A DNA stretch of 64,000 nt from Pampus argenteus (taxonomy: Eukaryota; Chordata; Actinopteri; Scombriformes; Stromateidae): NCBI GenBank assembly GCA_036937835.1, contig CM072863.1:25566501-25630500 (forward strand), in the 5' to 3' direction. The translations under genes were made by a program, and so were the position numbers. Under the pieces are notes generated by a model. The model was not told the DNA's origin. It saw nothing but the letters and a program-made list of their open reading frames with translations, and did not search any database. Of the stretch, positions 35,388 to 49,399 are shown one piece after another (the first letter of the stretch is position 1; every line of letters starts with the position of its first letter).

Positions 35388-38300
35388 GTAACTGATTTCT
35401 AATGATTAGGACCAAAAAACTCACTTCTGAGAGCTTCCTGCAGCTTTTACTGTAACATTTGTAAAAATAGCTTTCTCTCAGGCCAAAACTGACAACTATA
35501 GTTTTTCTTAAACAAGGAGCCATATTTTCAATCAAAACCATGTTTGCCATCAACAAGTAACTGATTTCTAATGATTAGGAGGCAAAAACTAACTTCTGAG
35601 AGCTTCCTGCAGCTTTTACTGTAACATTTGTAAAAAATAGCTTTATCTCGGCGAGAGAAGGCCAAAACTGACAACTACAGTTTTTCTTAAACAAGGAGCA
35701 ATATTTTCAATCAAAACCATGTTTGCCATCAACAACTAACTTATTTCTAATGATTAGGACCAAAAAACTCACTTCTGAGAGCTTCCTGCAGCTTTTACTG
35801 TAACATTTGTAAAAATAGCTTTCTCTCAGGCCAAAACTGACAACTACAGTTTTTCTTAAACAAGGAGCAATATTTTCCATCAAAACCATGTTTGACATCA
35901 ACAAGTAACTGATTTCTAATGATTAGACCAAAAAACTCACTTCTGAGAGCTTCCTGCAGCTTATTCTGTAACTTTTGTAAAAATAGCTTTCTCTCAGGCC
36001 AAAACTGACAACTACAGTTTTTCTTAAACAACGAGCAATATTTTCAATCAAAACCATGTTTGCCATCAACAAGTAACTGATTTCTAATGATTAGGACCAA
36101 AAAACTCACTTCTGAGAGCTTCCTGCAGCTTTTACTGTAACATTTGTAAAAATAGCTTTCTCTCAGGCCAAAACTGACAACTACAGTTTTTCTTAAACAA
36201 GGAGCAATATTTTCAATCAAAACCATGTTTGCCATCAACAAGTAACTGATTTCTAATGATTAGGACCAAAAAACTCACTTCTGAGAGCTTCCTGCAGCTT
36301 TTACTGTAACATTTGTAAAAATATCTTTCTCTCAGGCCAAAACTGACAACTACAGTTTTTCTTAAACAAGGAGCAATATTTTCAATCAAAACCATGTTTG
36401 CAATCAACAAGTAACTGATTTCTAATGATTAGGACCAAAAAACTCACTTCTGAGAGCTTCCTGCAGCTTTTACTGTAACATTTGTAAAAATAGCTTTGTC
36501 TCAGGCCAAAACTGACAACTACAGTTTTTCTTAAACAAGGAGCAATTTTTTCAATCAAAACCATGTTTGCCATCAACAAGTAACTGATTTCTAATGATTA
36601 GGACCAAAAAACTCACTTCTGAGAGCTTCCTGCAGCTTTTACTGTAACATTTGTAAAAAAATAGCTTTCTCTCCGGCCAAAACTGACAACTACAGTTTTT
36701 CTTAAACAAGGAGCAACATTTTCAATCAAAACCATGTTTTCCATCAACAAGTAACTGATTTCTAATGATTAGGACCAAAAAACTCACTTCTGAGAGCTTC
36801 CTGCAGCTTTTACTGTAACATTTGTAAAAATAGCTTTCTCTCAGGCCAAAACTGACAACTACAGTTTTTCTTAAACAAGGAGCAATATTTTCAATCAAAA
36901 CCATGTTTGCCATCAACAAGTAACTGATTTCTAATGATTAGGACCAAAAAACTCACTTCTGAGAGCTTCCTGCAGCTTTTACTGTAACATTTGTAAAAGT
37001 AGCTTTCTCTCAGGCCAAAACTGACAACTACAGTTTTTCTTAAACAAGGAGCAATATTTTCAATCAAAACCATGTTTGCCATCAACAAGTAACTGATTTC
37101 TAATGATTAGGACAAAAAACTCACTTCTGAGAGCTTCCTGCAGCTTTTACTGTAACATTTGAAAAAATAGCTTTCTCTCAGGCCAAAACTGACAACTACA
37201 GTTTTTGTTAAACAAGGAGCAATATTTTCAATCAAAACCATGTTTTCCATCAACAAGTAACTGATTTCTAATGATTAGGACCGAAAAATTCACTTCTGAG
37301 AGCTTCCTGCAGCTTTTACAGTAACATTTGTAAAAATAGCTTTCTCTCAGCGAGAGAAGGTCAAAGCTGACAACTACAGTTTTTCTTAAACAAGGAGCAA
37401 TATTTTCAATCAAAACCATGTTTGCCATCAACAAGTAACTGATTTCTAATGATTAGGACCAAAAAACTCACTTCTGAGAGCTTCCTGCAGCTTTTACTGT
37501 AACATTTGTAAAAATAGCTTTCTCTCCGGCCAAAACTGACAACTACAGTTTTTCTTAAACAAGGAGCAACATTTTCAATCAAAACCATGTTTTCCATCAA
37601 CAAGTAACTGATTTCTAATGATTAGGACCAAAAAACTCACTTCTGAGAGCTTCCTGCAGCTTTTACTGTAACATTTGTAAAAATAGCTTTCTCTCAGCGA
37701 GAGAAGGTCAAAGCTGACAACTACAGTTTTTCTTAAACAAGGAGCAATATTTTCAATCAAAACCATGTTTGCCATCAACAAGTAACTGATTTCTAATGAT
37801 TAGGACCAAAAAACCAACTTCTGAGAGCTTCCTGCAGCTTTTACTGTAACATTTGTAAAGATAGCTTTCTCTCCGGCCAAAACTGACAACTACAGTTTTT
37901 CTTAAACAAGGAGCAATATTTTCAATCAAAACCATGTTTTCCATCAACAAGTAACTGATTTCTAATGATTAGGACCAAAAAACTCACTTCTGAGAGCTTC
38001 CTGCAGCTTTTACTGTAACATTTGTAAAAATATCTTTCTCTCAGGCCAAAACTGACAACTACAGTTTTTCTTAAACAAGGAGCAATATTTTCAATCAAAA
38101 CCATGTTTGCCATCAACAAGTAACTGATTTCTAATGATTAGGACCAAAAAACTCACTTCTGAGAGCTTCCTGCAGCTTTTACTGTAACATTTGTAAAAAT
38201 AGCTTTGTCTCAGGCCAAAACTGACAACTACAGTTTTTCTTAAACAAGGAGCAATATTTTCAATCAAAACCATGTTTGCCATCAACAAGTAACTGATTTC

Positions 38301-39621
38301 TAATGATTAGGACCAAAAAACCCCTTCTGAGAGCTTCCTGCAGCTTTTACTGTAACATTTGTAAAAATAGCTTTGTCTCAGGCCAAAACTGACAACTACA
38401 GTTTTTCTTAAACAACGAGCAATATTTTCAATCAAAACCATGTTTGCCATCAACAAGTATTTGATTTCTAATGATTAGGACCAAAAAAGGCACTTCGTAG
38501 AGCTTCCTGCAGCTTTTACTGTAACATTTGTAAAAATAGCTTTCTCTCAGCGAGAGAAGGCCAAAACTGACAACTACAATTTTTCTTAAACAAGGAGCAA
38601 TATTTTCAATCAAAACCATGTTTGCCATCAACAAGTAACTGATTTCTAATGATTAGGACCAAAAAACTCACTTCTGAGAGCTTCCTGCAGCTTTTACTGT
38701 AACATTTGTAAAAATAGCTTTCTCTCAGGCCAAAACTGACAACTACAGTTTTTCTTAAACAAGGAGCAATATTTTCAATCAAAACCATGTTTTCCAACAA
38801 CAAGCAACTGATTTCTAATGATTAGGACCAAAAAACTCACTTCTGAGAGCTTCCTGCAGCTTTTACTGTAACATTTGTAAAAATAGCTTTCTCTCAGGCC
38901 AAAACTGACATCTACAGTTTTTCTTAAACAAGAAGCAATATTTTCAATCAAAACCATGTTTGCCATCAACAAGTAACTGATTTCTAATGATTAGGACCAA
39001 AAAAACTCACTTCTGAGAGCTTCCTGCAGCTTTTACTGTAACATTTGTAAAGATAGCTTTCTCTCAGGCCAAAACTGACAACTACAGTTTTTCTTAAACA
39101 AGGAGCAATATTTTCAATCAAAACCTTGTTTGCCATCAACAAGTAACTGATTTCTAATGATTAGGACCAAAAAACTCACTTCTGAGAGCTTCCTGCAGCT
39201 TTTACTGTAACATTTGTAAAAAATAGCTTTCTCTCAGGCCAAAACTGACAACTACAGTTTTTCTTAAACAAGGAGCAATATTTTCAATCAAAACCATGTT
39301 TGCCATCAACAAGTAACTGATTTCTAATGATTAGGACAAAAAACTCACTTCTGAGAGCTTCCTGCAGCTTTTACTGTAACATTTGTAAAAATAGCTTTGT
39401 CTCAGGCCAAAACTGACAACTACAGTTTTTCTTAAACAAGGAGCAATATTTTCAATCAAAACCATGTTTGCCATCAACAAGTAACTGATTTCTAATGATT
39501 AGGACCAAAAAACTCACTTCTAAGAGCTTCCTGCAGCTTTTACTGTAACATTTGTAAAAAATAGCTTTCTCTCAGGCCAAAACTGACAACTACAGTTTTT
39601 CTTAAACAAGGAGCAATATTT
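35388..39621 (-). repeat. Mostly 169-bp monomers, weak higher-order structure
   Basis: This long run is dominated by simple 169-bp ctctcaggcc units with scattered atatctttc, 178-bp type I and aaagatagc units. Private changes are frequent, for example gcttattctgtaac (about 35962), aaaccccttctg (about 38319), caagtatttgatt (about 38455) and aaaccttg (about 39122). The excess of singletons suggests less recent homogenisation than at 3-16 kb. Confidence 0.65.
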
Positions 39622-42203
39622 TCAATCAAAACCATGTTTGCCATCAACAAGTAACTGATTTCTAATGATTAGGACCAAAAAACTCACTTCTGAGAGCTTC
39701 CTGCAGCTTTTACTGTAACATTCGTAAAAATAGCTTTCTCTCAGCGAGAGAAGGTCAAAACTGACAACTACAGTTTTTCTTAAACAAGGAGCAATATTTT
39801 CAATCAAAACCATGTTTGCCATCAACAAGTAACTGATTTCTAATGATTAGGACCAAAAAACTCACTTCTGAGAGCTTCCTGCAGCTTTTACAGTAACATT
39901 TGTAAAAATAGCTTTCTCTCAGGCCAAAACTTACAACTACAGTTTTTTTTTAAACAAGGAGCAATATTTTCAATCAAAACCATGTTTGCCATCAACAAGT
40001 TACTGATTTCTAATGATTAGGACCAAAAAACTCACTTCTGAGAGCTCCCTGCAGCTTTTACTGTAACATTTGTAAATATAGCTTTCTCTCAGGCCAAAAC
40101 TGACAACTACAGTTTTTGTTAAACAAGGAGCAATATTTTCAATCAAAACCATGTTTGCCATCAACAAGTCACTGATTTCTTATGATTAGGACCAAAAAAC
40201 TCACTTCTTAGAGCTTCCTGCAGCTTTTACTGTAACATTTGTAAAAATAGCTTTCTCTGAGGCCAAAACTGACAACTACAGTTTTTGTTAAACAAGGAGC
40301 AATATTTTCAATCAAAACCATGTTTGCCATCAACAAGTAACTGATTTCTAATGATTAGGACCAAAAAACTCACTTCTGAGAGCTTCCTGCAGCTTTTACT
40401 GTAACATTTGTAAAAATAGCTTTCTCTCAGCGAGAGAAGGTCAAAGCTGACAACTACAGTTTTTCTTAAACAAGGAGCAATATTTTTAATCAAAACCATG
40501 TTTGCCATCAACAAGTAACTGATTTCTAATGATTAGGACCAAAAAACTCACTTCTGAGAGCTTCCTGCAGCTTTTACTGTAACATTTGTAAAAATATCTT
40601 TCTCTCAGGCCAAAACTGACAACTACAGTTTTTCTTAAACAAGGAGCAAAATTTTTAATCAAAACCATGTTTGCCATCAACAAGTAACTGATTTCTAATG
40701 ATTAGGACCAAAAAACTCACTTCTGAGAGCTTCCTGCAGCTTTTACTGTAACATTTGTAAAAATAGCTTTCTCTCAGCGAGAGAAGGTCAAAGCTGACAA
40801 CTACAGTTTTTCTTAAACAAGGAGCAATATTTTCAATCAAAACCATGTTTGCCATCAACAAGTAACTGATTTCTAATGATTAGGACCAAAAAACTCACTT
40901 CTGAGAGCTTCCTGCAGCTTTTACCGTAACATTTGTAAAAATATCTTTCTCTCAGGCCAAAACTGACAAGTACAGTTTTTCTTAAACAAGGAGCAATATT
41001 TTCAATCAAAACCATGTTTGCCATCAACAAGTAACTGATTTCTAATGATTACGACCAAAAAACTCACTTCTGAGAGCTTCCTGCAGCTTTCACTCTAACA
41101 TTTGTAAAAATAGCTTTCTCTCAGGCCAAAACTGACAACTACAGTTTTTCTTAAACAAGGAGCAATATTTTCAATCAAAACCATGTTTGCCATCAACAAG
41201 TAACTGATTTCTCATGATTAGGACCAAAAAACTCACTTCTGAGAGCTTCCTGCAGCTTTTACTGTAACATTTGTAAAGATAGCTTTCTCTCAGGCCAAAA
41301 CTGACAACTACAGTTTTTCTTAAACAAGGAGCAATATTTTCAATCAAAACCATGTTTGCCATCAACAAGTAACTGATTTCTAATGATTAGGACCAAAAAA
41401 CTCACTTCTGAGAGCTCCCTGCAGCTTTTACTGTAACATTTGTAAATATAGCTTTCTCTCAGGCCAAAACTGACAACTACAGTTTTTCTTAAACAAGGAG
41501 CAATATTTTCAATCAAAACCATGTTTGCCATCAACAAGTAACTGATTTCTAATGATTAGGACCAAACAACTCACTTCTGAGAGCTTCCTGCAGCTTTTAC
41601 TGTAACATTTGTAAAAAATAGCTTTCTCTCAGCGAGAGAAGGTCAAAGCTGACAACTACAGTTTTTCTTAAACAAGGAGCAATATTTTCAATCAAAACCA
41701 TGTTTGCCATCAACAAGTCACTGATTTCTTATGATTAGGACCAAAAAACTCACTTCTTAGAGCTTCCTGCAGCTTTTACTGTAACATTTGTAAAAATAGC
41801 TTTCTCTCAGCGAGAGAAGGTCAAAACTGACAACTACAGTTTTTCTTAAACAAGGAGCAATATTTTCAATCAAAACCATGTTTGCCATCAACAAGTAACT
41901 GATTTCTAATGATTAGGACCAAAAAACTCACTTCTGAGAGCTTCCTGCAGCTTTTACCGTAACATTTGTAAAAATAGCTTTCTCTCAGGCCAAAACTGAC
42001 AACTACAGTTTTTCTTAAACAACGAGCAATATTTTCAATCAAAACCATGTTTGCCATCAACAAGTAACTGATTTCTAATGATTAGGACCAAAAAACTCAC
42101 TTCTGAGAGCTTCCTGCAGCTTTTACTGTAACATTTGTAAAAATAGCTTTCTCTCAGGCCAAAACTGACAACTACAGTTTTTCTTAAACAAGGAGCAATA
42201 TTT
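39622..42203 (-). repeat. Segment closest to the right array
   Basis: Variants typical of the right array occur here. They include cattcgtaa with gtcaaaactgac in a 178-bp unit (39720-39770), acttacaactac with a long T-run (about 39930), gagctccctgc with gtaaatatagc (about 40045 and 41416), aagtcactgatttcttatg (about 40167 and 41717), cttagagc, ctctgaggcc with gttaaac (about 40255-40292) and aacaactcac (about 41567). The unit at about 40160-40320 matches the reverse complement of about 63810-63970 at every variant I compared. Confidence 0.78.
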
Positions 42204-45200
42204 TCAATCAAAACCATGTTTGCCATCAACAAGTAACTGATTTCTAATGATTAGGACAAAAAAACTCACTTCTGAGAGCTTCCTGCAGCTTTTACTGTTA
42301 GATTTGTAAAAATAGCTTTCTCTCCGGCCAAAACTGACAACTACAGTTTTTCTTAAACAAGGAGCAATATGTTCCATCAAAACCATGTTTGCCATCAACA
42401 AGTAACTGATTTCTAATGATTAGGACCAAAAAACTCACTTCTGAGAGCTTCCTGCAGCTTTTACTGTAACATTTGTAAAAATATCTTTCTCTCAGGCCAA
42501 AACTGACAACTACAGTTTTTCTTAAACAAGGAGCAATATTTTCAATCAAAACCATGTTTGCCATCAACAACTAACTGATTTCTAATGATTAGGACCAAAA
42601 AACTCACTTCTGAGAGCTTACTGCAGCTTTTACTGTAACATTTGTAAAAATAGCTTTCTCTCCGGCCAAAACTGACAACTACAGTTTTTCTTAAACAAGG
42701 AGCAATATTTTCCATCAAAACCATGTTTGCCATCAACAAGTAACTGATTTCTAATGATTAGGACCAAAAAACTCACTTCTGAGAGCTTCCTGCAGCTTTT
42801 ACTGTAACATTTGTAAAAATAGCTTTCTCTCAGGCCAAAACTGACAACTACAGTTTTTCTTAAACAAGGAGCAATATTTTCAATCAAAACCATGTTTGCC
42901 ATCAACAAGTAACTGATTTCTAATGATTAGGACAAAAAACTCACTTCTGAGAGCTTCCTGCAGCTTTTACTGTAACATTTGAAAAAATAGCTTTCTCTCC
43001 GGCCAAAACTGACAACTACAGTTTTTGTTAAACAAGGAGCAGTATTTTCAATCAAAACCATGTTTTCCATCAACAAGTAACTGGTTTCTAATGATTAGGA
43101 CCAAAAAACTCACTTCTGAGAGCTTCCTGCAGCTTTTACTGTAACATTTGTAAAAATAGCTTTCTCTCAGCGAGAGAAGGTCAAAGCTGACAACTACAGT
43201 TTTTCTTAAACAAGGAGCAATATTTTCAATCAAAACCATGTTTGCCATCAACAAGTAACTGATTTCTAATGATTAGGACCAAAAAACTCACTTCTGAGAG
43301 CTTCCTGCAGCTTTTACTGTAACATTTGTAAAGACAGCTTTCTCTCCGGCCAAAACTGACAACTACAGTTTTTCTTAAACAAGGAGCAATATTTTCAATC
43401 AAAACCATGTTTTCCATCAACAAGTAACTGATTTCTAATGATTAGGACCAAAAAACTCACTTCTGAGAGCTTCCTACAGCTTTTACTGTAACATTTGTAA
43501 AAAATATCTTTCTCTCAGGCCAAAACTGACAACTACAGTTTTTCTTAAACAAGGAGCAATATTTTAAATCAAAACCATGTTTGCCATCAACAAGTAACTG
43601 ATTTCTAATTATTAGGACCAAAAAAGGCACTTCTTAGAGCTTCCTGCAGCTTTTACTGTAACATTTGTAAAAATAGCTTTCTCTCTGGCCAAAACTGACA
43701 ACTACAGTTTTTCTTAAACAAGGAGCAATATTTTCCATCAAAACCATGTTTTCCATCAACAAGTAACTGATTTCTAATGATTAGGACCAAAAAACTCACT
43801 TCTGAGAGCTTCCTGCAGCTTTTACTGTAACATTTGTAAAAATATCTTTCTCTCAGGCCAAAACTGACAACTACAGTTTTTCTTAAACAAGGAGCAATAT
43901 TTTCAATCAAAACCATGTTTGCCATCAACAAGTAACTGATTTCTAATGATTAGGACCAAAAAACTCACTTCTGAGAGCTTCCTGCAGCTTTTACTGTAAC
44001 ATTTGTAAAAATAGCTTTCTCTCAGCGAGAGAAGGTCAAAGCTGACAACTACAGTTTTTCTTAAACAAGGAGCAATATTTTCAATCAAAACCATGTTTGC
44101 CATCAACAAGTAACTGATTTCTAATGATTATGACCAAAAAACTCACTTCTGAGAGCTTCCTGCAGCTTTTACTGTAACATTTGTAAAAATAGCTTTCTCT
44201 CAGGCCAAAACTGACAACTACAGTTTTTCTAAAACAAGGAGCAATATTTTCAATCAAAACCATGTTTGCCATCAACAAGTAACTGATTTCTAATGATTAG
44301 GACCAAAAAACTCACTTCTGAGAGCTTCCTGCAGCTTTTACTGTAACATTTGTAAAAATATCTTTCTCTCAGGCCAAAACTGACAAGTACAGTTTTTCTT
44401 AAACAAGGAGCAATATTTTCAATCAAAACCATGTTTGCCATCAACAAGTAACTGATTTCTAATGATTAGGACCAAAAAACTCACTTCTGAGAGCTTCCTG
44501 CAGCTTTTACTGTAACATTTGTAAAAATAGCTTTGTCTCAGGCCAAAACTGACAACTACAGTTTTTCTTAAACAACGAGCAATATTTCCAATCAAAACCA
44601 TGTTTGCCATCAACAAGTAACTGATTTCTAATGATTAGGACCAAAAAACTCACTTCTGAGAGCTAACTGCAGCTTTTACTGTAACATTTGTAAAAATAGC
44701 TTTCTCTCAGGCCAAAACTGACAACTACAGTTTTTCTTAAACAACGAGCAATATTTTCAATCAAAACCATGTTTGCCATCAACAAGTAACTGATTTCTAA
44801 TGATTAGGACCAAAAAACTCACTTCTGAGAGCTTCCTGCAGCTTTTACTGTAACATTTGTAAAGATAGCTTTCTCTCAGGCCAAAACTGACAACTACAGT
44901 TTTTCTTAAACAAGGAGAAATATTTTCAATCAAAACCATGTTTGCCATCAACAAGTAACTGATTTCTAATGATTAGGACCAAAAAACTCACTTCTGAGAG
45001 CTTCCTGCAGCTTTTACTGTAACATTTGTAAAAATAGCTTTCTCTCAGCGAGAGAAGGCCAAAACTGACAACTACAATTTTCTTAAACAACGAGCAATAT
45101 TTTCAATCAAAACCATGTTTGCCATCAACAAGTAACTGATTTCTAATGATTATGACCAAAAAACTCACTTCTGAGAGCTTCCTGCAGCTTTTACTGTAAC

Positions 45201-45681
45201 ATTTGTAAAAAAATAGCTTTCTCTCCGGCCAAAACTGACAACTACAGTTTTTCTTAAACAAGGAGCAATATTTTCCATCAAAACCATGTTTGCCATCAAC
45301 AAGTAACTGATTTCTAATGATTATGACCAAAAAACTCACTTCTGAGAGCTTCCTGCAGCTTTTACTGTAACATTTGTAAAAATAGCTTTCTCTCAGGCCA
45401 AAACTGACAACTACAGTTTTTCTAAAACAAGGAGCAATATTTTCAATCAAAACCATGTTTGCCATCAACAAGTAACTGATTTCTAATGATTAGGACCAAA
45501 AAACTCACTTCTGAGAGCTTCCTGCAGCTTTTACTGTAACATTTGTAAAAATAGCTTTCTCTCAGCGAGAGAAGGCCAAAACTGACAACTACGATTTTCT
45601 TAAACAACGAGCAATATTTTCAATCAAAACCATGTTTGCCATCAACAAGTAACTGATTTCTAATGATTAGGACCAAAAAAC
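42204..45681 (-). repeat. Mixed monomers leading to the 45.7 kb block
   Basis: This contains atatgttcc (42369), ctgttagatttg (about 42296), a gctaactgc unit (about 44663) and units at 44419-44954 resembling 15197-15813. A 3037-type pair lies at about 45103-45471, where a 7-A run gives a 171-bp unit and a 122-codon frame. Confidence 0.68.
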
Positions 45682-47021
45682 TCACTTCTGAGAGCTTCCT
45701 GCAGCTTTTACTGTAACATTTGTAAAAAATAGCTTTCTCTCCGGCCAAAACTGACAACTACAGTTTTTCTTAAACAAGGAGCAATATTTTCCATCAAAAC
45801 CATGTTTGCCATCAACAAGTAACTGATTTCTAATGATTAGGACCAAAAAACTCACTTCTGAGAGCTTCCTGCAGCTTTTACTGTAAGATTTGTAAAAATA
45901 GCTTTCTCTCCGGCCAAAACTGACAACTACAGTTTTTCTTAAACAAGGAGCAATATGTTCCATCAAAACCATGTTTGCCTCAACAAGTAACTGATTTCTA
46001 ATGATTAGGACCAAAAAACTCACTTCTGAGAGCTTCCTGCAGCTTTTACTGTAACATTTGAAAAAATAGCTTTCTCTCCGGCCAAAACTGACAACTACAG
46101 TTTTTGTTAAACAAGGAGCAATATTTTCAATCAAAACCATGTTTTCCATCAACAAGTAACTGATTTCTAATGATTAGGACCAAAAAACTCACTTCTGAGA
46201 GCTTCCTGCAGCTTTTACTGTAACATTTGTAAAAATAGCTTTCTCTCAGCGAGAGAAGGTCAAAGCTGACAACTACAGTTTTTCTTAAACAAGGAGCAAT
46301 ATTTTCAATCAAAACCATGTTTTCCATCAACAAGTAACTGATTTCTAATGATTAGGACCAAAAAACTCACTTCTGAGAGCTTCCTGCAGCTTTTACTGTA
46401 ACATTTGTAAAAATAGCTTTCTCTCAGCGAGAGAAGGTCAAAGCTGACAACTACAGTTTTTCTTAAACAAGGAGCAATATTTTCAATCAAAACCATGTTT
46501 GCCATCAACAAGTAACTGATTTCTAATGATTAGGACCAAAAAACTCACTTCTGAGAGCTTCCTGCAGCTTTTACTGTAACATTTGTAAAAATAGCTTTGT
46601 CTCAGGCCAAAACTGACAACTACAGTTTTTTTTTAAACAAGGAGCAATATTTTCCATCAAAACCATGTTTGATGTTGATACAAGTAACTGATTTCTATTG
46701 ATTAGGACCAAAAAACTCACTTCTGAGAGCTTCCTGCAGCTTTTACTGTAACATTTGTAAAGATAGCTTTCTCTCAGGCCAAAACTGACAACTACAGTTT
46801 TTCTTAAACAAGGAGCAATATTTTCAATCAAAACCATGTTTGCCATCAACAAGTAACTGATTTCTAATGATTAGGACCAAAAAACTCACTTCTGAGAGCT
46901 TCCTGCAGCTTTTACTGTAACATTTGTAAAAATATCTTTCTCTCAGGCCAAAACTGACAACTACAGTTTTTCTTAAACAAGGAGCAATATTTTCAATCAA
47001 AACCATGTTTGCCATCAACAA
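45682..47021 (-). repeat. Block shared with 16388-17700
   Basis: This has the same ordered markers as the 16.4 kb block, including gtttgcctcaac (45971-45985) and the micro-inverted unit at about 46669. A difference is taagatttg at about 45886. The 168-bp unit again yields the longest open frame in the window (157 codons), which has no other coding feature. Confidence 0.8.
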
Positions 47022-47357
47022 GTAACTGATTTCTAATGATTAGGACCAAAAAACTCACTTCTGAGAGCTTCCTGCAGCTTTTACTGTAACATTTGTAAAA
47101 ATAGCTTTCTCTCTGGCCAAAACTGACAACTACAGTTTTTCTTAAACAAGGAGCAATATTTTCCATCAAAACCATGTTTTCCATCAACAAGTAACTGATT
47201 TCTAATGATTAGGACCAAAAAACTCACTTCTGAGAGCTTCCTGCAGCTTTTACTGTAACATTTGTAAAAATAGCTTTCTCTCAGTGAGAGAAGGCCAAAA
47301 CTGACAACTACAATTTTCTTAAACAACGAGCAATATTTTCAATCAAAACCATGTTTG

Positions 47358-48378
47358 CCATCAACAAGTAACTGATTTCTAATGATTAGGACCAAAAAAC
47401 TCACTTCTGAGAGCTTCCTGCAGCTTTTACTGTAACATTTGTAAAAATAGCTTTCTCTCTGGCCAAAACTGATAACTACAGTTTTTCTTAAACAAGGAGC
47501 AATATTTTCCATCAAAACCATGTTTTCCATCAACAAGTAACTGATTTCTAATGATTAGGACCAAAAAACTCACTTCTGAGAGCTTCCTGCAGCTTTTACT
47601 GTAACATTTGTAAAAATAGCTTTCTCTCAGCGAGAGAAGGCCAAAACTGACAACTACAATTTTCTTAAACAACGAGCAATATTTTCAATCAAAACCATGT
47701 TTGCCATCAACAAGTAAGTGATTTCTAATGATTAGGACTAAAAAACTCACTTCTGAGAGCTTCCTGCAGCTTTTACTGTAACATTTGTAAAAATAGCTTT
47801 CTCTCCGGCCAAAACTGACAACTACAGTTTTTCTTAAACAAGGAGCAATATTTTCCATCAAAACCATGTTTTCCATCAACAAGTAACTGATTTCTAATGA
47901 TTAGGACCAAAAAACTCACTTCTGAGAGCTTCCTGCAGCTTTTACTGTAACATTTGTAAAAATAGCTTTCTCTCAGGCCAAAACTGACAACTACAGTTTT
48001 TCTTAAACAAGGAGCAATATTTTCCAACAAAACCATGTTTTCCATCAACAAGTAACTGATTTCTAATGATTAGGACCAAAAAACTCACTTCTGAGAGCTT
48101 CCTGCAGCTTTTACTGTAACATTTGTAAAAATAGCTTTCTCTCAGGCCAAAACTGACAACTACAGTTTTTCTTAAACAAGGAGCAATATTTTCAATCAAA
48201 ACCATGTTTGCCATCAACAAGTAACTGATTTCTAATGATTAGGACAAAAAACTCACTTCTGACAGCTTCCTGCAGCTTTTACTGTAACATTTGAAAAAAT
48301 AGCTTTCTCTCCGGCCAAAACTGACAACTACAGTTTTTGTTAAACAAGGAGCAATATTTTCAATCAAAACCATGTTTT
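47358..48378 (-). repeat. 1021-bp six-monomer tandem duplication, copy 1
   Basis: Six units: ctctctggcc with the rare actgataac (about 47468), 178-bp type II, aagtaagtg with aggactaaaa, a ccgg unit continuing into tttccaacaaaacc, a ctctcagg unit, and a gaaaaaatagc unit with ctgacagc and gttaaac. All recur at +1021 (actgataac again near 48489). Left limit: gtttgcc at 47357 against gttttcc at 48378. Confidence 0.92.
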
Positions 48379-49399
48379 CCATCAACAAGTAACTGATTTC
48401 TAATGATTAGGACCAAAAAACTCACTTCTGAGAGCTTCCTGCAGCTTTTACTGTAACATTTGTAAAAATAGCTTTCTCTCTGGCCAAAACTGATAACTAC
48501 AGTTTTTCTTAAACAAGGAGCAATATTTTCCATCAAAACCATGTTTTCCATCAACAAGTAACTGATTTCTAATGATTAGGACCAAAAAACTCACTTCTGA
48601 GAGCTTCCTGCAGCTTTTACTGTAACATTTGTAAAAATAGCTTTCTCTCAGCGAGAGAAGGCCAAAACTGACAACTACAATTTTCTTAAACAACGAGCAA
48701 TATTTTCAATCAAAACCATGTTTGCCATCAACAAGTAAGTGATTTCTAATGATTAGGACTAAAAAACTCACTTCTGAGAGCTTCCTGCAGCTTTTACTGT
48801 AACATTTGTAAAAATAGCTTTCTCTCCGGCCAAAACTGACAACTACAGTTTTTCTTAAACAAGGAGCAATATTTTCCATCAAAACCATGTTTTCCATCAA
48901 CAAGTAACTGATTTCTAATGATTAGGACCAAAAAACTCACTTCTGAGAGCTTCCTGCAGCTTTTACTGTAACATTTGTAAAAATAGCTTTCTCTCAGGCC
49001 AAAACTGACAACTACAGTTTTTCTTAAACAAGGAGCAATATTTTCCAACAAAACCATGTTTTCCATCAACAAGTAACTGATTTCTAATGATTAGGACCAA
49101 AAAACTCACTTCTGAGAGCTTCCTGCAGCTTTTACTGTAACATTTGTAAAAATAGCTTTCTCTCAGGCCAAAACTGACAACTACAGTTTTTCTTAAACAA
49201 GGAGCAATATTTTCAATCAAAACCATGTTTGCCATCAACAAGTAACTGATTTCTAATGATTAGGACAAAAAACTCACTTCTGACAGCTTCCTGCAGCTTT
49301 TACTGTAACATTTGAAAAAATAGCTTTCTCTCCGGCCAAAACTCACAACTACAGTTTTTGTTAAACAAGGAGCAATATTTTCAATCAAAACCATGTTTT
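48379..49399 (-). repeat. 1021-bp six-monomer tandem duplication, copy 2
   Basis: Direct partner of 47358-48378; homology runs on to about 49490 before a 178-bp unit replaces the ctctctgg unit. The one difference I noticed is actcacaac at about 49342 where copy 1 has actgacaac. Near-identity indicates a very recent duplication. Confidence 0.92.
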
